64,000 nt of DNA, from positions 43,465,882-43,529,881 of the forward strand of contig OX578280.1 in NCBI GenBank assembly GCA_951217055.1. Direction: 5' to 3'. Position 1 is the first letter of the stretch. Each line of letters starts with the position of its first letter. Made by a program: the position numbers and the translations under genes. The notes beneath the pieces are model-generated. The model was not told the origin of the DNA. It did no database searches and saw only the letters and a program-made list of their open reading frames with translations. Shown piece by piece: positions 1-10,464 of this stretch. This DNA is from Gerris lacustris. Taxonomy: Eukaryota > Arthropoda > Insecta > Hemiptera > Gerridae.

Positions 1-246
1 AATATCTCCATTTTAACACCACATTTTATTAAACTTATCTCCTTCCTTATTATTCTTAGAAACAACTTTAACCTTTATTGGATGTTTTAATTTATTTAAA
101 AATTTACTTAGGTTTAATATTTATAAATAGTTTATACATAATCTTGGAAGAAACCCTAAGCTCTCTATTTTATATATGGTAATGTTCTCGGTGATAATAC
201 GATGTACATGTGTAAAGAGCTTATTTAGAAAACATTAAATAATTAT

Positions 247-375
247 ACTCTGGTCCCCTTTCAGGTCGAATAAATCTTTCGCCTTTTACTAAAGATTTCC
301 GTGGATGGGGACATTAAATGAGTCTTTAGATCAAATTTTTGTGTTTGGGCACCTTCCCTTCGGGGTGGGTGTTGG
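247..375 (+). repeat. Structured dispersed repeat, copy 1
   Basis: A block of about 125 bp is repeated with few changes at 15869-15994. It opens with 'atactctggtcccc' and ends with 'gtgttg'. Two hairpins are visible: an inverted repeat aaatcttt/aaagattt (about 271-296) and a 9-pair stem at 350-371 closed by a TTCG loop. Both copies lie in the same orientation. No protein-coding potential and no terminal inverted repeats were seen. The family is not recognised. Confidence 0.7.
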
Positions 376-1300
376 AATAATTCTATAACAATTGCAGGAG
401 TTTGCTGCTAAATTTTTAACTTTGTATTGTACCATTAGAAGCAGTATATTTATTGATCATAATCCAGACTAGAGCACTAAGGTGAAATCCGTCTCCACCT
501 CCACTTACCACACTACGATCACACAGGGAGTGTGTATATAAGGCCGGCACTCCCTTCGGTGCCAGAATTTCAAACACATGCCTAAAGTAAAGGCTTTCGT
601 CAGGGCCTCTCGTCTTTTTTTGCATTAGCCCACGCATTCTCGCTATTGCAGTAGCTCGTTTGCTCCCGTAGTGGTCAATAGTTTCTTTTACTTTTTTCTG
701 AGCAGTGTTTTATGTAGCTATTTTTTTTTAATATAGTAAAATTTTGTATTATTATTATAAATATGAAAAACTGGAGCAACGACCGGGAGGTGGAATTTTT
801 AGAGAAATCATGATTATCCACCATCTTTTTTTCTAAGGTTTTTAAACTTTTTTACTAAATGTAAGCTCATAATTGTAATGAGCAAGTGCGCAATAAGCAG
901 GAGCATGTGATACTTCGACGAGATCCATCCTTGATGAACTCGGCTTCACAACTGGGAACGCGAAAAGGGCGAGAATGAGGATTTCCTTTTGCTCTCGTGC
1001 ATATTGGCTGAGAATCTCAGCGAAACGTTTCGTCGAGAGTGTGGCCTTTATATTATCGTTATTTTGGTACTCATGGTCCATGTACTATATTATAGTGTCT
1101 ATACGCACTGTTTAGTTAGATTTCGATGGATTAAACCCTTTTAAGATCACCTTAAGTCCCAAAATAATTGGTTTTTAAAAATAAATCTTGTTTAGAGCAA
1201 ACTACTGGATCGATATCTAGAATTTGGCAGTAGGCCCAGAAAATATTTAACCCGATGGCACCACTAAGGAATAAAATAATTTAGGTACAATATGAGCAGC
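376..1300. other. No gene recognised
   Basis: Short minus-strand open frames occur (416-637, 842-1081) but neither matches a family I know, and both are ordinary for this composition. A small hairpin with a TTCG loop (ggcac/gtgcc) lies near 543-562. A palindromic 'cgaaacgtttcg' lies near 1021-1032. Confidence 0.4.
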
Positions 1301-1308
1301 TGTTTTTT

Positions 1309-2022
1309 AGGGTCCGTAGGCAAAACCAAGGACCCTTATATTTTCCTGCGTGTGTCTGTCCGTCCGTCCTCTCGCCTGCTCTCATGGCTACACCTTTCGT
1401 CCGATCATTTTGAAATTTGGCATGTATGTGTCTTGTATCTACCCACATATTTTACAAATATAGCGACTTAAAAAAAATATTTTTCAAAAAAATTAGGGTA
1501 AAAAAACTTAAGGGTAAAATTTTTATTTTTTTTTTCGACACCGTGAGGGGTATCATATGAAAGGGTACGTCGAGCTGATTACAAAAATATATAATTCTTT
1601 GGTTATAACTTTGATAGGGCGTGCGTAGGCAAGTTTGAAGTGGGTGTGAAGCGTGCCCCCCCCCCCCTCTATCTCGCTTATGTGAAGTGCAAAAAATCTG
1701 AAAAAAATCCTGAACATTCTTCGACCAAAAGTAAAGAAATACTTTTTGGAAATTTTTAAAAAAATATTATTTTTATTTCTTATTGACAAAATACGTTTTC
1801 TTATACCTATGGTCTTTTCGATGTATTTATATGGTTGTAGTCCGGTTCAGTGGCAAAAAAATACTTTATCAGAAGTTTGTTTATGTGTTTTGAGAATATC
1901 AGACCCATAGGATTGTTCAAAGTAAGCTTTTTTAGCATTTTAAAAAACACCATCAATAGGGTACTACTTATACTATACAGAGTTGCCTACGGACCCTCGG
2001 TGTGTGCTGACTAGCACACACT
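1309..2022 (+). mobile_element. Helentron-like non-autonomous element, copy 1
   Basis: The unit is bounded by inverted repeats 'ggtccgtaggcaa' (1311-1323) and 'ttgcctacggacc' (1983-1995). Just outside the right repeat is a perfect hairpin, 'tgtgtgctgactagcacaca' (2001-2020). The same arrangement, reversed, is at 19549-20845, so the hairpin belongs to the element. Subterminal inverted repeats plus a hairpin near the 3' end resemble Helentron/Helitron-2 derivatives; a plain TIR transposon is the alternative. The interior carries 'cgtccgatcattttgaaat' and a C10 run. No coding sequence. Family assignment is inference. Confidence 0.55.
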
Positions 2023-2135
2023 TGACCTGTTTATTTTTTTCTTCGTGTCGCCACGTTTTACTGCAATGTATTAGCTGATTTACAGTATTAATTCCTATTA
2101 TATATAAGTATAGTTAAATAAAGTTATTCTTTATT

Positions 2136-3045
2136 ATATACAGTATGTTCCAGGATCGACTTGACGATACGTGAAGTGACCAAAAAATTTCATTTTTCGA
2201 CAAAAAGTCATTCTTGATCATCCCTCCTGCATGTCTTCAAATGAAGATTTATTGCATTAAAAATATTGTTCCATGTACTACCCTGTTCCCAAAAATTACG
2301 ATTTTTTAAAATCGCACAAGAGAGAACTGGTCTAAATTTTAATTTTATGAAAAAAAGTCATTCGATATAAAAAATTATATTTTTCTAAATAAGAATGAAT
2401 ATACAAAAAAAACAATAATTTAAATGTCACCCCCCCCCCCCCCCCCCACGCTTACCTCACTCTGAATAAAAAGAAAATTTTAAATTAATAAAATTAGGAA
2501 TCGTTTTGAGTACAAGAATGATTGTTGAATAGACATTTTTAAAATTAACATTATTATAGAAATTATATCTTAGCAATGGACAATAAAAATTAATTTACTT
2601 CAATTTATGCTTTTTATTAAATTTTTATTTTAATAAAATAGGTCTATTAAACAATTAATTTTTTATTTAACACGATTTTCAAAACGATTACTTTGGATTT
2701 TTTTATTATTAATAGTGAGGTAAGCGGGTAGGGGGGGGGGGGTGAAATTCAAATTATTGTTTTTTTTTGTATATTCTTTGTTATTTAGAAAAATATAATT
2801 TTTTATAACGAATGACTTTTTTTCATAAAATTAAATTTTAGACCAGTTCCCTCTTGTGCAATTTTAAAAAATCGTAATTTTTGGGAACAGGGTACATGGA
2901 ACAATATTTTTAATGCTATAAATCTTCATTTGACGACATGCGAGGGTGACAAGGAGGGATGATCAAGAATGACTTTTTGTCGAAAAATGCAATTTTTAGG
3001 TCACTTCACGTATCGTCAAGTCGATCCTGGGACATACTGTATATA
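2136..3045. mobile_element. 0.9 kb palindromic (foldback) element
   Basis: The sequence from 'tatacagtatgttccagg' at the left is repeated inverted at the right, ending 'cctgggacatactgtata'. The arms run about 440 bp each and meet near 2590. Both arms contain matching homopolymers: C18 at about 2431-2448 on the left and a G run near 2731-2742 on the right. TATA flanks both ends. The terminus resembles the end of a second element near 38110-38125 ('gggacacactgtatata'). There is no ORF. It is likely a foldback DNA transposon or MITE. Confidence 0.8.
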
Positions 3046-3151
3046 GCATGCGTAGTTCTAGTTTTATAAGACTATTTGTGTACGGTATATCATAAATGAC
3101 TATAAATCTGAAACGTTTGTTGATACTACTACTATTAGGTTTAACTATTTA

Positions 3152-3159
3152 AAAAAAAA

Positions 3160-3192
<33 letters not shown>
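3152..3192. repeat. Poly(A) tract
   Basis: An A run of about 40 bases is broken once by C. It could be the tail of a retroposed sequence, but no element or target duplication was identified next to it. Confidence 0.6.
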
Positions 3193-3194
<2 letters not shown>

Positions 3195-6140
3195 TAAGTG
3201 GACTGTACGAACTTGTTGGACTTGGTGCCAAAATGTTCCATTTATCTCTTAAGATGACACTAGTGTAGTATATTGCAGTCTAAAGAAGAAGATGAAAAGA
3301 ACAAAAGGAAAGTTTTAAAAGTTAACATGCTTTTGTTGTTTTAAGTATGTTTTGTTAAAAAGGGGCTGTTGAGAAGTTCAGTAAGTAACTTTGTCTTGTC
3401 AAGTGAAGAGAAAAGAGCCGTTAGCTTAAATCATAATGTTAGACTTTGAACCCTCGTGCCAAGTAAAGGGTCCATTAGGGCTTCTACTTCTCCCTTCCTC
3501 AGGGGAGGTAATTGGCTCGGCTCAAGGACCCTAGCCGAGCTAACAAATACCAACCTAATGGACCACTAATAATAACAACAAATTAATACAATGTAAAGGG
3601 AGGGCTTGAACTTGACTTACAAACAAACCAGGGGAAAGGTAAGGTTATACAGGTCTTAACAATAACCCTAACTATAACCTTCACCTGATAAAAACAAAAC
3701 ATTAAGCTACTAGAAACCTGTATCCATGGCAACCTCTTTGCCTTTAGCTTCCTCCCTTTAGTATCTCTAGTCTATTAGAAGTAATAATTAAGCCTATATA
3801 GTTCACACCTAAACACCGTTGCTTGCAAATAATAAAACTTAGATTGAAACTGATAACTGATAACTAATTTATTTAGAAGCTAAAGTGGTCCTATAGTTCA
3901 GGACATAACCTAGAATTTGGAAAATATGTATTTAAAATTACTTGTAGAAGTACGAGGGTCCTATGGTAGTCCCGTTCATGATTTGGAAACAGGATATCCA
4001 GTTTCAATTCCCGACTCCGGCCAGCATCAGTATATAGTATATAAATGTGTTCCTACTTAAGAGAAGTGACGTCTATTAAGTTACTAAAGCCAGTTATTCG
4101 GTTTATTTAGCCGATGGAGCGACTAACCAACCCCGTGTCATCCTTTCAGTAATATATAATTATATAAGCCTTAGGGCAAGGTTCTAAGCCTTCTATGGGA
4201 TGTTGCGCCATGTATTATTATTATAGTAACAGTACGAAGTACTCTTTCCTCCAACAGGCTATTTAATTTATTTAGAGTTAAACTAAATCGGTCGGGGTTA
4301 TGTTGTTAAATTTGACGAAAATATAGCCAATTTTATGAAATATCTTCGGCACTTTTCTATACCCCAAACATGACCCAACACTTAAGAACATCACTGCTCA
4401 CTGAGGAACACAACAAATGATAGGTTGTTTTGACTGAGATTTTGTGGTACCACTTCATAATTACAATATAGTAAAAAAACTAAGAAACTTTTTTGGTTTT
4501 TACTTATCTTTAAGTACATAGGCAAATAATTCCACTTTGTTTAGTAAGTTTTGACACGTGAATTATAGAACTGAGCTTTTTAAATACCATTGGGAAATAT
4601 TAAACAAAAAGCAATTACACAAAAACAATTTGTATATCAATTGTTGGGAAAATAATTACATTTTGCTTCCTTTGATAGGGATATATGATAGTAGAAAATA
4701 TACCCTGCAGCTTATTTAATATTTACCTACTAAGTTTTTTTATTAATATCAAAATTGAAGTAGAAAGATATAAGTTGTTGTCTTGAAAATACTTCCGCTG
4801 CGTTTCTCCTATTTCGAAATATCTCACTTTGTACATTTTAATAATAATTATTTGGATATGGACTGTGAATTAAGTAGCAATTGAAGATAGTGTCAGTAAA
4901 AAGTAAAAATAAAAGTTTTGGATAACCTTACGTTTTGGAAAATAAAATTTCCTTCTTTGGGGTATAAAATATAAGATTAATGTATTACATTTAGAAGGAG
5001 AAAATACATTTTTCTCAACCGTCGATAAATCAGAAACTTTGTTTTTTGTTATTTAATGATTTTCACTAACCTCAATTTACATTCTACCTATTTTTAACGT
5101 TTATAAAATGTTAAGTAGAAGGTTGCAGCATGTGGGCGAGTTAGTGGAGACTTAGATGTAAAGATTGGTGTCCTCTGTAAGATTGTTTAATATTGAAGCG
5201 GTGTGTAAGGTGGCATTATTCTCTTTTAAAGTCCACCAACACATAGTCTGAGATTACCTCACCAAACTAAAAACAACTCTGCCGTTTTTCCACCTACGTG
5301 CGTTTATATTAAATACATTATAAGAGCTCTTAACAAAATATATTGATTAGATGATAAACACTAGTAAAAGACATTTATAAAACTTAGATAAACAACTCAT
5401 GTGTCTTGAAATTCTTTTAACAATTTTTATCATGATGAAGTTATTCTGAGTTTAGTTTTGGAAACTTAGTCGAATTTTAGGTGTACACTCACAACTCCTT
5501 AACACCTAGTAGAGGGGACGCTGAGACTGTTTTTAACCCTTATATCAGATTAAAGTTAAAGTTTAACAAGTGATTTCCTCCCTTACCCCCCCCCCCCCCC
5601 CTCGTAAAAACCTTACACAAGTTCCAAGCCTAACCAACTTGAACCCTTCGCAAGTTTGTATTTTTACTAACCTGAGAGAATAAACACAACTTTCTTACTC
5701 TTCAAGAGTTTCGTAAGGTTTTCCATTCTTTACTGAAACTTAGAACTTCTGAAAGGTCCAGATTACACTCAAATTCAGCTCAGCTTAATGGTCAGTTGGT
5801 TGTCTATAGGTTTGCTCTTCAACACTTTTTTATCAGGTAATCTACTTATCTCCACTCTTTAACGAATTTCCTTTTTTAAAAATCAACTTATACTCCCCCT
5901 CTTAGTTTTGTGAGGTCCAGGTATAATACTCTCAAATACTCCAAACAAATGAACTGTCTGTTAATTCTTTAGTACATTTTGTTTTTGTTTACTGATACAT
6001 TTGTTATCTCTTTGTTCTTTGTGGTTTAGGTTATTCTAAAATATTCTGCTGGGATTTTGCACTAATGATTCACGGAAAGCATCAGTGAAACATTATCGCA
6101 TAAGGTTGCACATTAATCAATATTTTTTTTAGAACGAGGT
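3193..6140. other. Gene-poor stretch
   Basis: AT-rich unique-looking sequence without a supported gene. A degenerate tRNA-like 3' half with 'tttcaattcccg' near 3990-4025 may be a decayed SINE head. A C15 run lies near 5587-5601. Nothing else is supported. Confidence 0.5.
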
Positions 6141-6174
6141 TACTTAAGAGAAGTAACCTTAGTTTCACAATCGA

Positions 6175-6409
6175 CAGGATGGCAAACACAAAGATTTTCC
6201 ACTTCAGTCATGTTGATGCAGGACAGTTGCTAATAAGGTGAAAAGGGGTTTCATCCTCTTCCTCGCACAACCTGCACACTGCAAGGCCAAGCAGATATAG
6301 ATGTCGATTTAGTCTACAGTGTCAAGTAAAAAGGCCTGCCAAATAATGACAGGATTGTTTTTTGAGCGAGAGCAGTGATCTGGTAAAATGCTGAGATGGT
6401 TCCCGGATC
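6175..6409 (-). pseudogene. LINE C-terminal Cys-His segment
   Basis: The minus strand reads 'LTGHCRLNRHLYLLGLA' followed by 'CRLCEEEDETPFHLISNC' (about 6224-6290). This is the conserved end of RNase H-bearing LINEs: LTGH..L..HL..LG, then C-x2-C-x8-H-x4-C. The final Cys-His cluster is complete, although the upstream frame is broken. The LINE appears to end near 6150. Confidence 0.8.
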
Positions 6410-6735
6410 ATTATTTTAGATTGTTACATACCTGAAGCACTGTCCCATATTCTTTTGATATCTAACCTCATGAAAGTCCTTATGAAATGTTTCACTCCAC
6501 AACATGGCACGAAAACAACTAGTTCTGGTGTAATTGGGTTCGAATTGCCTAAGCTCAAATTGGGGTTCTGCACAGAAAACACTAGCCCCCTGATAATTCT
6601 TCAATTCAAGACCCATCGGTAAACCACATATCTGTTCCTGGTGCCTTTTGATGACCTTCTCCAAGTTCCCAGTCTTGTCTTGAAGGAAGTAGATACTCCC
6701 ATCTTATGTCAAAATCCCACTGTGGTATTAAAGAG
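6410..6735 (-). pseudogene. LINE RNase H domain, N-terminal part
   Basis: The minus strand reads 'WDFDIRWEYLLPSRQDWELG' followed by 'GTDMWFTDGS', the TDGS strand that opens the RNase H domain of LINE ORF2 and carries its first catalytic Asp. After a stop and frameshift the reading continues in another frame as 'GASVFCAEPQFELRQ', equivalent to the ..(A)xVFxAEx.. strand with the second catalytic residue, Glu. Removing the hAT element and one 8-bp repeat restores the frame into WDFD, which shows that the hAT inserted into LINE sequence. Confidence 0.8.
6728..6735. repeat. Target site duplication of hAT (left)
   Basis: The 8 bases ttaaagag are repeated exactly at 8279-8286, directly outside the right end of the element. 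Eight bases is the hAT standard. Confidence 0.9.
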
Positions 6736-8278
6736 CAGGGCCGCTGAGAGGATTTCCGGGCCCCTGGGCAAGTTAGCACCTGGGCCCCTTTAAACAAATA
6801 AAGGGGGGGGGGGTCCGGGGGTCCTCCTCCGGAAAATTTTTAAAAATTTAATTACCAAAATATAAGTTTTAAAGATTTCTGAGGGCAACTTTGTCCTTAG
6901 AGGAAAATATGTTTGGTGGGGACAAATTTTGATGTTAAACTAAGATGGGCTAAAAAAAAATAATTGAGAAGTTTTGTAGCGGGTATCATTAAAAGACCTT
7001 CTTTTACACTTTGTAAAATACATTATATAAAATAAAACAAAATAAATTGTTTGCTAAAATAGTGAGATTAAGAGAAAACAAATCAAAATAATTAAGTAAC
7101 GCATTTTTTATTTTATTTTTTTTACAAAAGTTGCATTACTAGGAAAAAATATTAATATCAGTATGCCAATATGATTTGTCTGTCAGTTTCTCTCCTATAA
7201 ATCAACATCGACCATATTGAATAAGATAAAGATCTAAGTACATAACTAAATGAAACACTAAAGTTCAAACTTCCATACTCATGACACATTAGGAATAATT
7301 TTATGTTCTTCTCAATTAGGGATTGACTTAGCATCTGGGCCCCTTTGAAGAAATAACGGCGGGGGGTCCGGGGGTCCTCCCCCGGAAAATTTTTTAAACT
7401 TTAAGGGCAAAAAGATGAGTTTTAAGAATTTCTGAGGACAAGTTTGTCCTAAAAGAAAGATGTTTGGTGGGGACGAATTTCAAATACATATCTACTGCTG
7501 GTAAAGCTTGTATTTGTGTCTGTTTAATTTCCATTGCGTGAATCAACTTTGCCTCCCAAACTTAGCTAGGACATTAGGGGCCGTCGCAAAAAAAAAAAAA
7601 AATCTAAGAAAGAAACAAAAAAACATTTGCGTTCAGAACTGAATGGGGTCCCCTTACAATAGTATAGAAGTATAATTCCAAGTTAGATTTTATTATGCTC
7701 TCAAGGGGCCTCTACCGACATTGGTATAAAGATAGTAGTTTCATGTTTTTTTTTAGATTTGGGGACCCTTGGCTCCGGGGCCCGCCCGCAATTTGGGCCT
7801 ATAGTAATGCCACTAATCACAATATCCATCTTGTCTTTTTAGTTGTTAAAAAGCCAGAGCCGCCCCCGGAAGCCCGGGGCTCAAGGGGGCCCGAGCCTGT
7901 GCCTCCCAAACTTAGCTAGGGCATAGGGGCCCCACGCCAAAAAAAATTGATGAGAAAAAAAACAAAAAAACATTTGCGTTCAGAACTGAATGGGGTCCCC
8001 TTAAAATAGTATAGAAGTTAAATTTTATTATCCTCTAAAGGGGCCCCTACCGACATTGGTACAAATATAGTAATTTCATGTTTTATTTGGATTTGGGGGC
8101 CCCTTGGTACCGGGGTCCACCCGCGATTCGGGCCCATAGTTATGCCACTAATTACAATATCCATCTTGCTTTTTTTGGTTGTAAAAAACCAGAGCTGCCC
8201 CCCGGAGGCCCGGGCCCCCTAGAGGCCCGGGCCCCTGGGCATTTGCCCCCCTTGCCCCCCCCCCTGTCGGCGGCCCTG
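6736..8278. mobile_element. hAT element 1 (non-autonomous), inside LINE
   Basis: The termini are 'cagggccgctgagagg' at the left and 'cctgtcggcggccctg' at the right, inverted repeats of the CAGGG(G/C) type typical of hAT, with the perfect 8-bp duplication ttaaagag on both sides. The interior is G/C-rich near the ends and carries internal direct repeats: 6776-6840 resembles 7328-7395, and 7545-7670 resembles 7898-8012. A motif 'ggtccgggggtcctcc' (6812-, 7367-) is shared with hAT element 2. Open frames at 7695-7919 and 8078-8299 are proline-rich translations of the repeats, not transposase. Confidence 0.9.
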
Positions 8279-8286
8279 TTAAAGAG
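8279..8286. repeat. Target site duplication of hAT (right)
   Basis: Exact repeat of ttaaagag at 6728-6735. Confidence 0.9.
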
Positions 8287-8880
8287 TCCTGTAGCATGAC
8301 TACTTTCAGGCAGATCTGTGATAGAATCCATATTACACTATGCCCTATACTGTCATATCCTATTCATAAACCAGCATGGTGCGGATGATATGAAGCTAGC
8401 ATAGTTCTAATGGTGGTAAGCTAAGCCTCAAGAGCCAGGGTTGGAGTAGTTTTCATTGCTGCTATTATACCTACACAAACCGTCCTTTGCAGGTTCTGAA
8501 GTGATTTCTTTGAAGTTCCCAATGAAATCCTTGGCCACCAGACAACATATGCCAAGGAAAGAATTGATTTCATCATGACATTAAAGATCCAGTGCAGTAC
8601 TTTAGGTTGTAATCCCCAGGTGGGACCACTGACCTTCCAGCACACCTAAAAGGCCGCCATTGCTTTGTTCACCGACCGCTGGTATCTCATCTCCTTAGCT
8701 TGGATTCTATTTTCTAGTTTGCTTGTGAGTTGTGAGTGCCCAGGATTCTGACTTAAGGATTTGTGGACTTAAACACCGGCATTTTCCTATTTTTGGAAAT
8801 TTCCTGCTTTGTTAGAAACTTGTGGTTTACTGCATCGAACATCCTTTCGGCTGCAGAAATTCGGCTTCTGATTTCCAGTT
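8287..8880 (-). pseudogene. LINE ORF2 thumb/connection fragment
   Basis: A minus-strand frame at 8421-8645 reads 'TWGLQPKVLHWIF', then 'VVWWPRIS', 'LQRTVCVGIIAAMKTTPT' and 'LALEA'. This is the region after the RT palm in arthropod LINEs that also carry RNase H, where the usual form is WGLKPKV..W.Y ... VWWP ... QR.ACLGITGAM.TTPT.ALE. Upstream, frameshifted pieces around 8700-8860 fit the linker after YADD. The block stops at the hAT target duplication at 8279-8286 and resumes at 6735. Confidence 0.8.
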
Positions 8881-8899
8881 AAGGTTATATTGAAGCTTT

Positions 8900-9283
8900 C
8901 CAAACTAAGCAAGCAAAACTATGTCGTGGGCGTAGGCCAGAATGTTAATATGTACTTGGAATTTGCAGATGCCAGCTACCGATGTTAAACCTCCTCATTC
9001 CTTTGAAGCTTTTAATGAGCTCATCTATCAGCACTATGAACAGCAGGGGGCTCAAAATGATTCCCTGTCTTACTCCTGTTGTTGTGAAGAACTCAAAAGA
9101 GGTGTTTAGCTGTTCGCACACAGTTTCTGCTGAAGTAGCTAATACTATAATATACATAGTTAATATTCCATTTACAATAAGTAAGTAGGAAAGTGAGGTT
9201 TGTGGAATTATTGCGAAATGAGTGTAAGTCGGTTGGTCATTGACAGACAGAATTTTAATTCTATTTTGTTGGTTCATTTTCAC
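8900..9283 (-). pseudogene. LINE reverse transcriptase palm fragment
   Basis: The minus strand encodes 'FTTTGVRQGIILSPLLF' followed by '..LIDELIKSFKG', a reverse transcriptase block (finger/palm, GxxQGxxLSPLLF) of non-LTR retrotransposons. After a frameshift near 8950 comes 'ILAYAHDIVLLA', which corresponds to the catalytic YADD box. The first of the two metal-binding aspartates reads as histidine, so the copy would be catalytically dead even without frameshifts. The sequence upstream of this block is not recognisable, and the fragment begins near 9283 as a 5'-truncated insertion would. The best guess is an RTE/Jockey-like LINE; the clade is uncertain. Confidence 0.75.
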
Positions 9284-9290
9284 TGAAGAA

Positions 9291-10460
9291 TGTATGATGT
9301 ATCAAAAGTAAGAAAAAGTGTTGAATTACTTTACCTGAATAATTAAATACACCTGAGTTAAAAGTAACAGATTCTGCATATTAAAACCAGGAAAATCCAT
9401 TTTAACTACCTACACATTTCCTTTATATAAATCCTGAAGAAAAGAACCTTCTCTGCACTTAAAACATCGTACTTACTTTTACTGATATCCTTATAAATTA
9501 TTTATGTGAAGTACTCTTTATACATCAAGAATTAGTAACATTAGAATAAATAAACCTGGGGGATACATAGCAGGCCTCTTAAAGAAAGAAAGATAAAGCA
9601 AATTAAAAGTGGAAGATCTAAATATAACTTTATGTGTTATTTATAATTAAGGTGCAGGGTTGTAGTTCTGTTATAGAATGCGGGGCTAAAGCACTTTACT
9701 TTGGTATGACGTCATTGATTCGTAATTTCATTCAACTTTGTCCATTCATTATAATTATAACGCAGTTGGTATTTTTCTTTTTTTAAAACAGCTAAGAAAA
9801 CATTTTTTGAGTAGCTTATAAAAAATTAGCAGTCGGGCGGATCCAGCATAAACTGAAATTAGTAGAGCATAATTAAATTACCAGATAACAAATTTTTTGT
9901 TTGATTATTCTTTATTTAAAACGTTTAAATCCAATTCTCAAAATATATTTTCTTCATCCCAAATCTTGTTTTGTTCTTTGTAAGAAGAAATAGAGAATTA
10001 GAGGATTACCTCACGGAAGGTGAAGGGATGGTGTTATCAAGTAAGCTGGGGTAACAGGGATAAGTACAGCTCTTGACAGAGAGTGTGGAATTCTTAGACG
10101 GAAGCCTATATCCAGAAATGACCTTAGTTCCATCAGAAGATAAGCAGAAAATTATTTGTTTATCGTTTGCAATCAAAATCAAAATAAAATGGCTTAAATT
10201 ACTGAATAAGTAAATAAATAAGAGCAATTTTATGAACCTTATGTGTACATGAATTTAGCTGTTTGTGTGAAGTATAGTATGTGTGTTTGTTGAATTGTTT
10301 AAAAATATATTTATTTAGAATACATCAAATATTTTATCTTTTTTACTTTGCTAAAGGGACTACAAAATTAAAAAAATCGGTGCGAGGCAACTCAGACAAA
10401 CTTTCTCATATTGTTGAAACTGTATTTAAGTTCCATAATATCTCATTTATTGATTTTTTT
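9291..10460. other. No feature recognised
   Basis: AT-rich sequence without a supported gene or an element boundary. Short open frames lack family motifs. Confidence 0.45.
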
Positions 10461-10464
10461 ATTG

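Larger units (their letters stand above)
6150..9290 (-). mobile_element. Degenerate LINE remnants (minus strand) split by hAT
   Basis: Read on the minus strand from 9.3 to 6.15 kb, the region carries reverse transcriptase, then thumb/connection, then RNase H, then a terminal Cys-His segment, in the order expected of an ORF2 product. It is interrupted by frameshifts and stops and by a 1.5 kb hAT element at 6736-8278. The RNase H part and the 'thumb' part look LOA/I-like. The TTTGVRQG-type palm at 8945-9283 looks more RTE-like, so two LINE fragments may be joined here. Confidence 0.75.

Noticed and set aside
985..1040. Hammerhead-like string 'ctgagaatctcagcgaaacg'
   Set aside because: The CUGANGA core does not fit, helix II has no room, and no element context was found.
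7695..8299. Proline-rich frames inside hAT 1
   Set aside because: They are translations of duplicated GC-rich repeat modules; not transposase.
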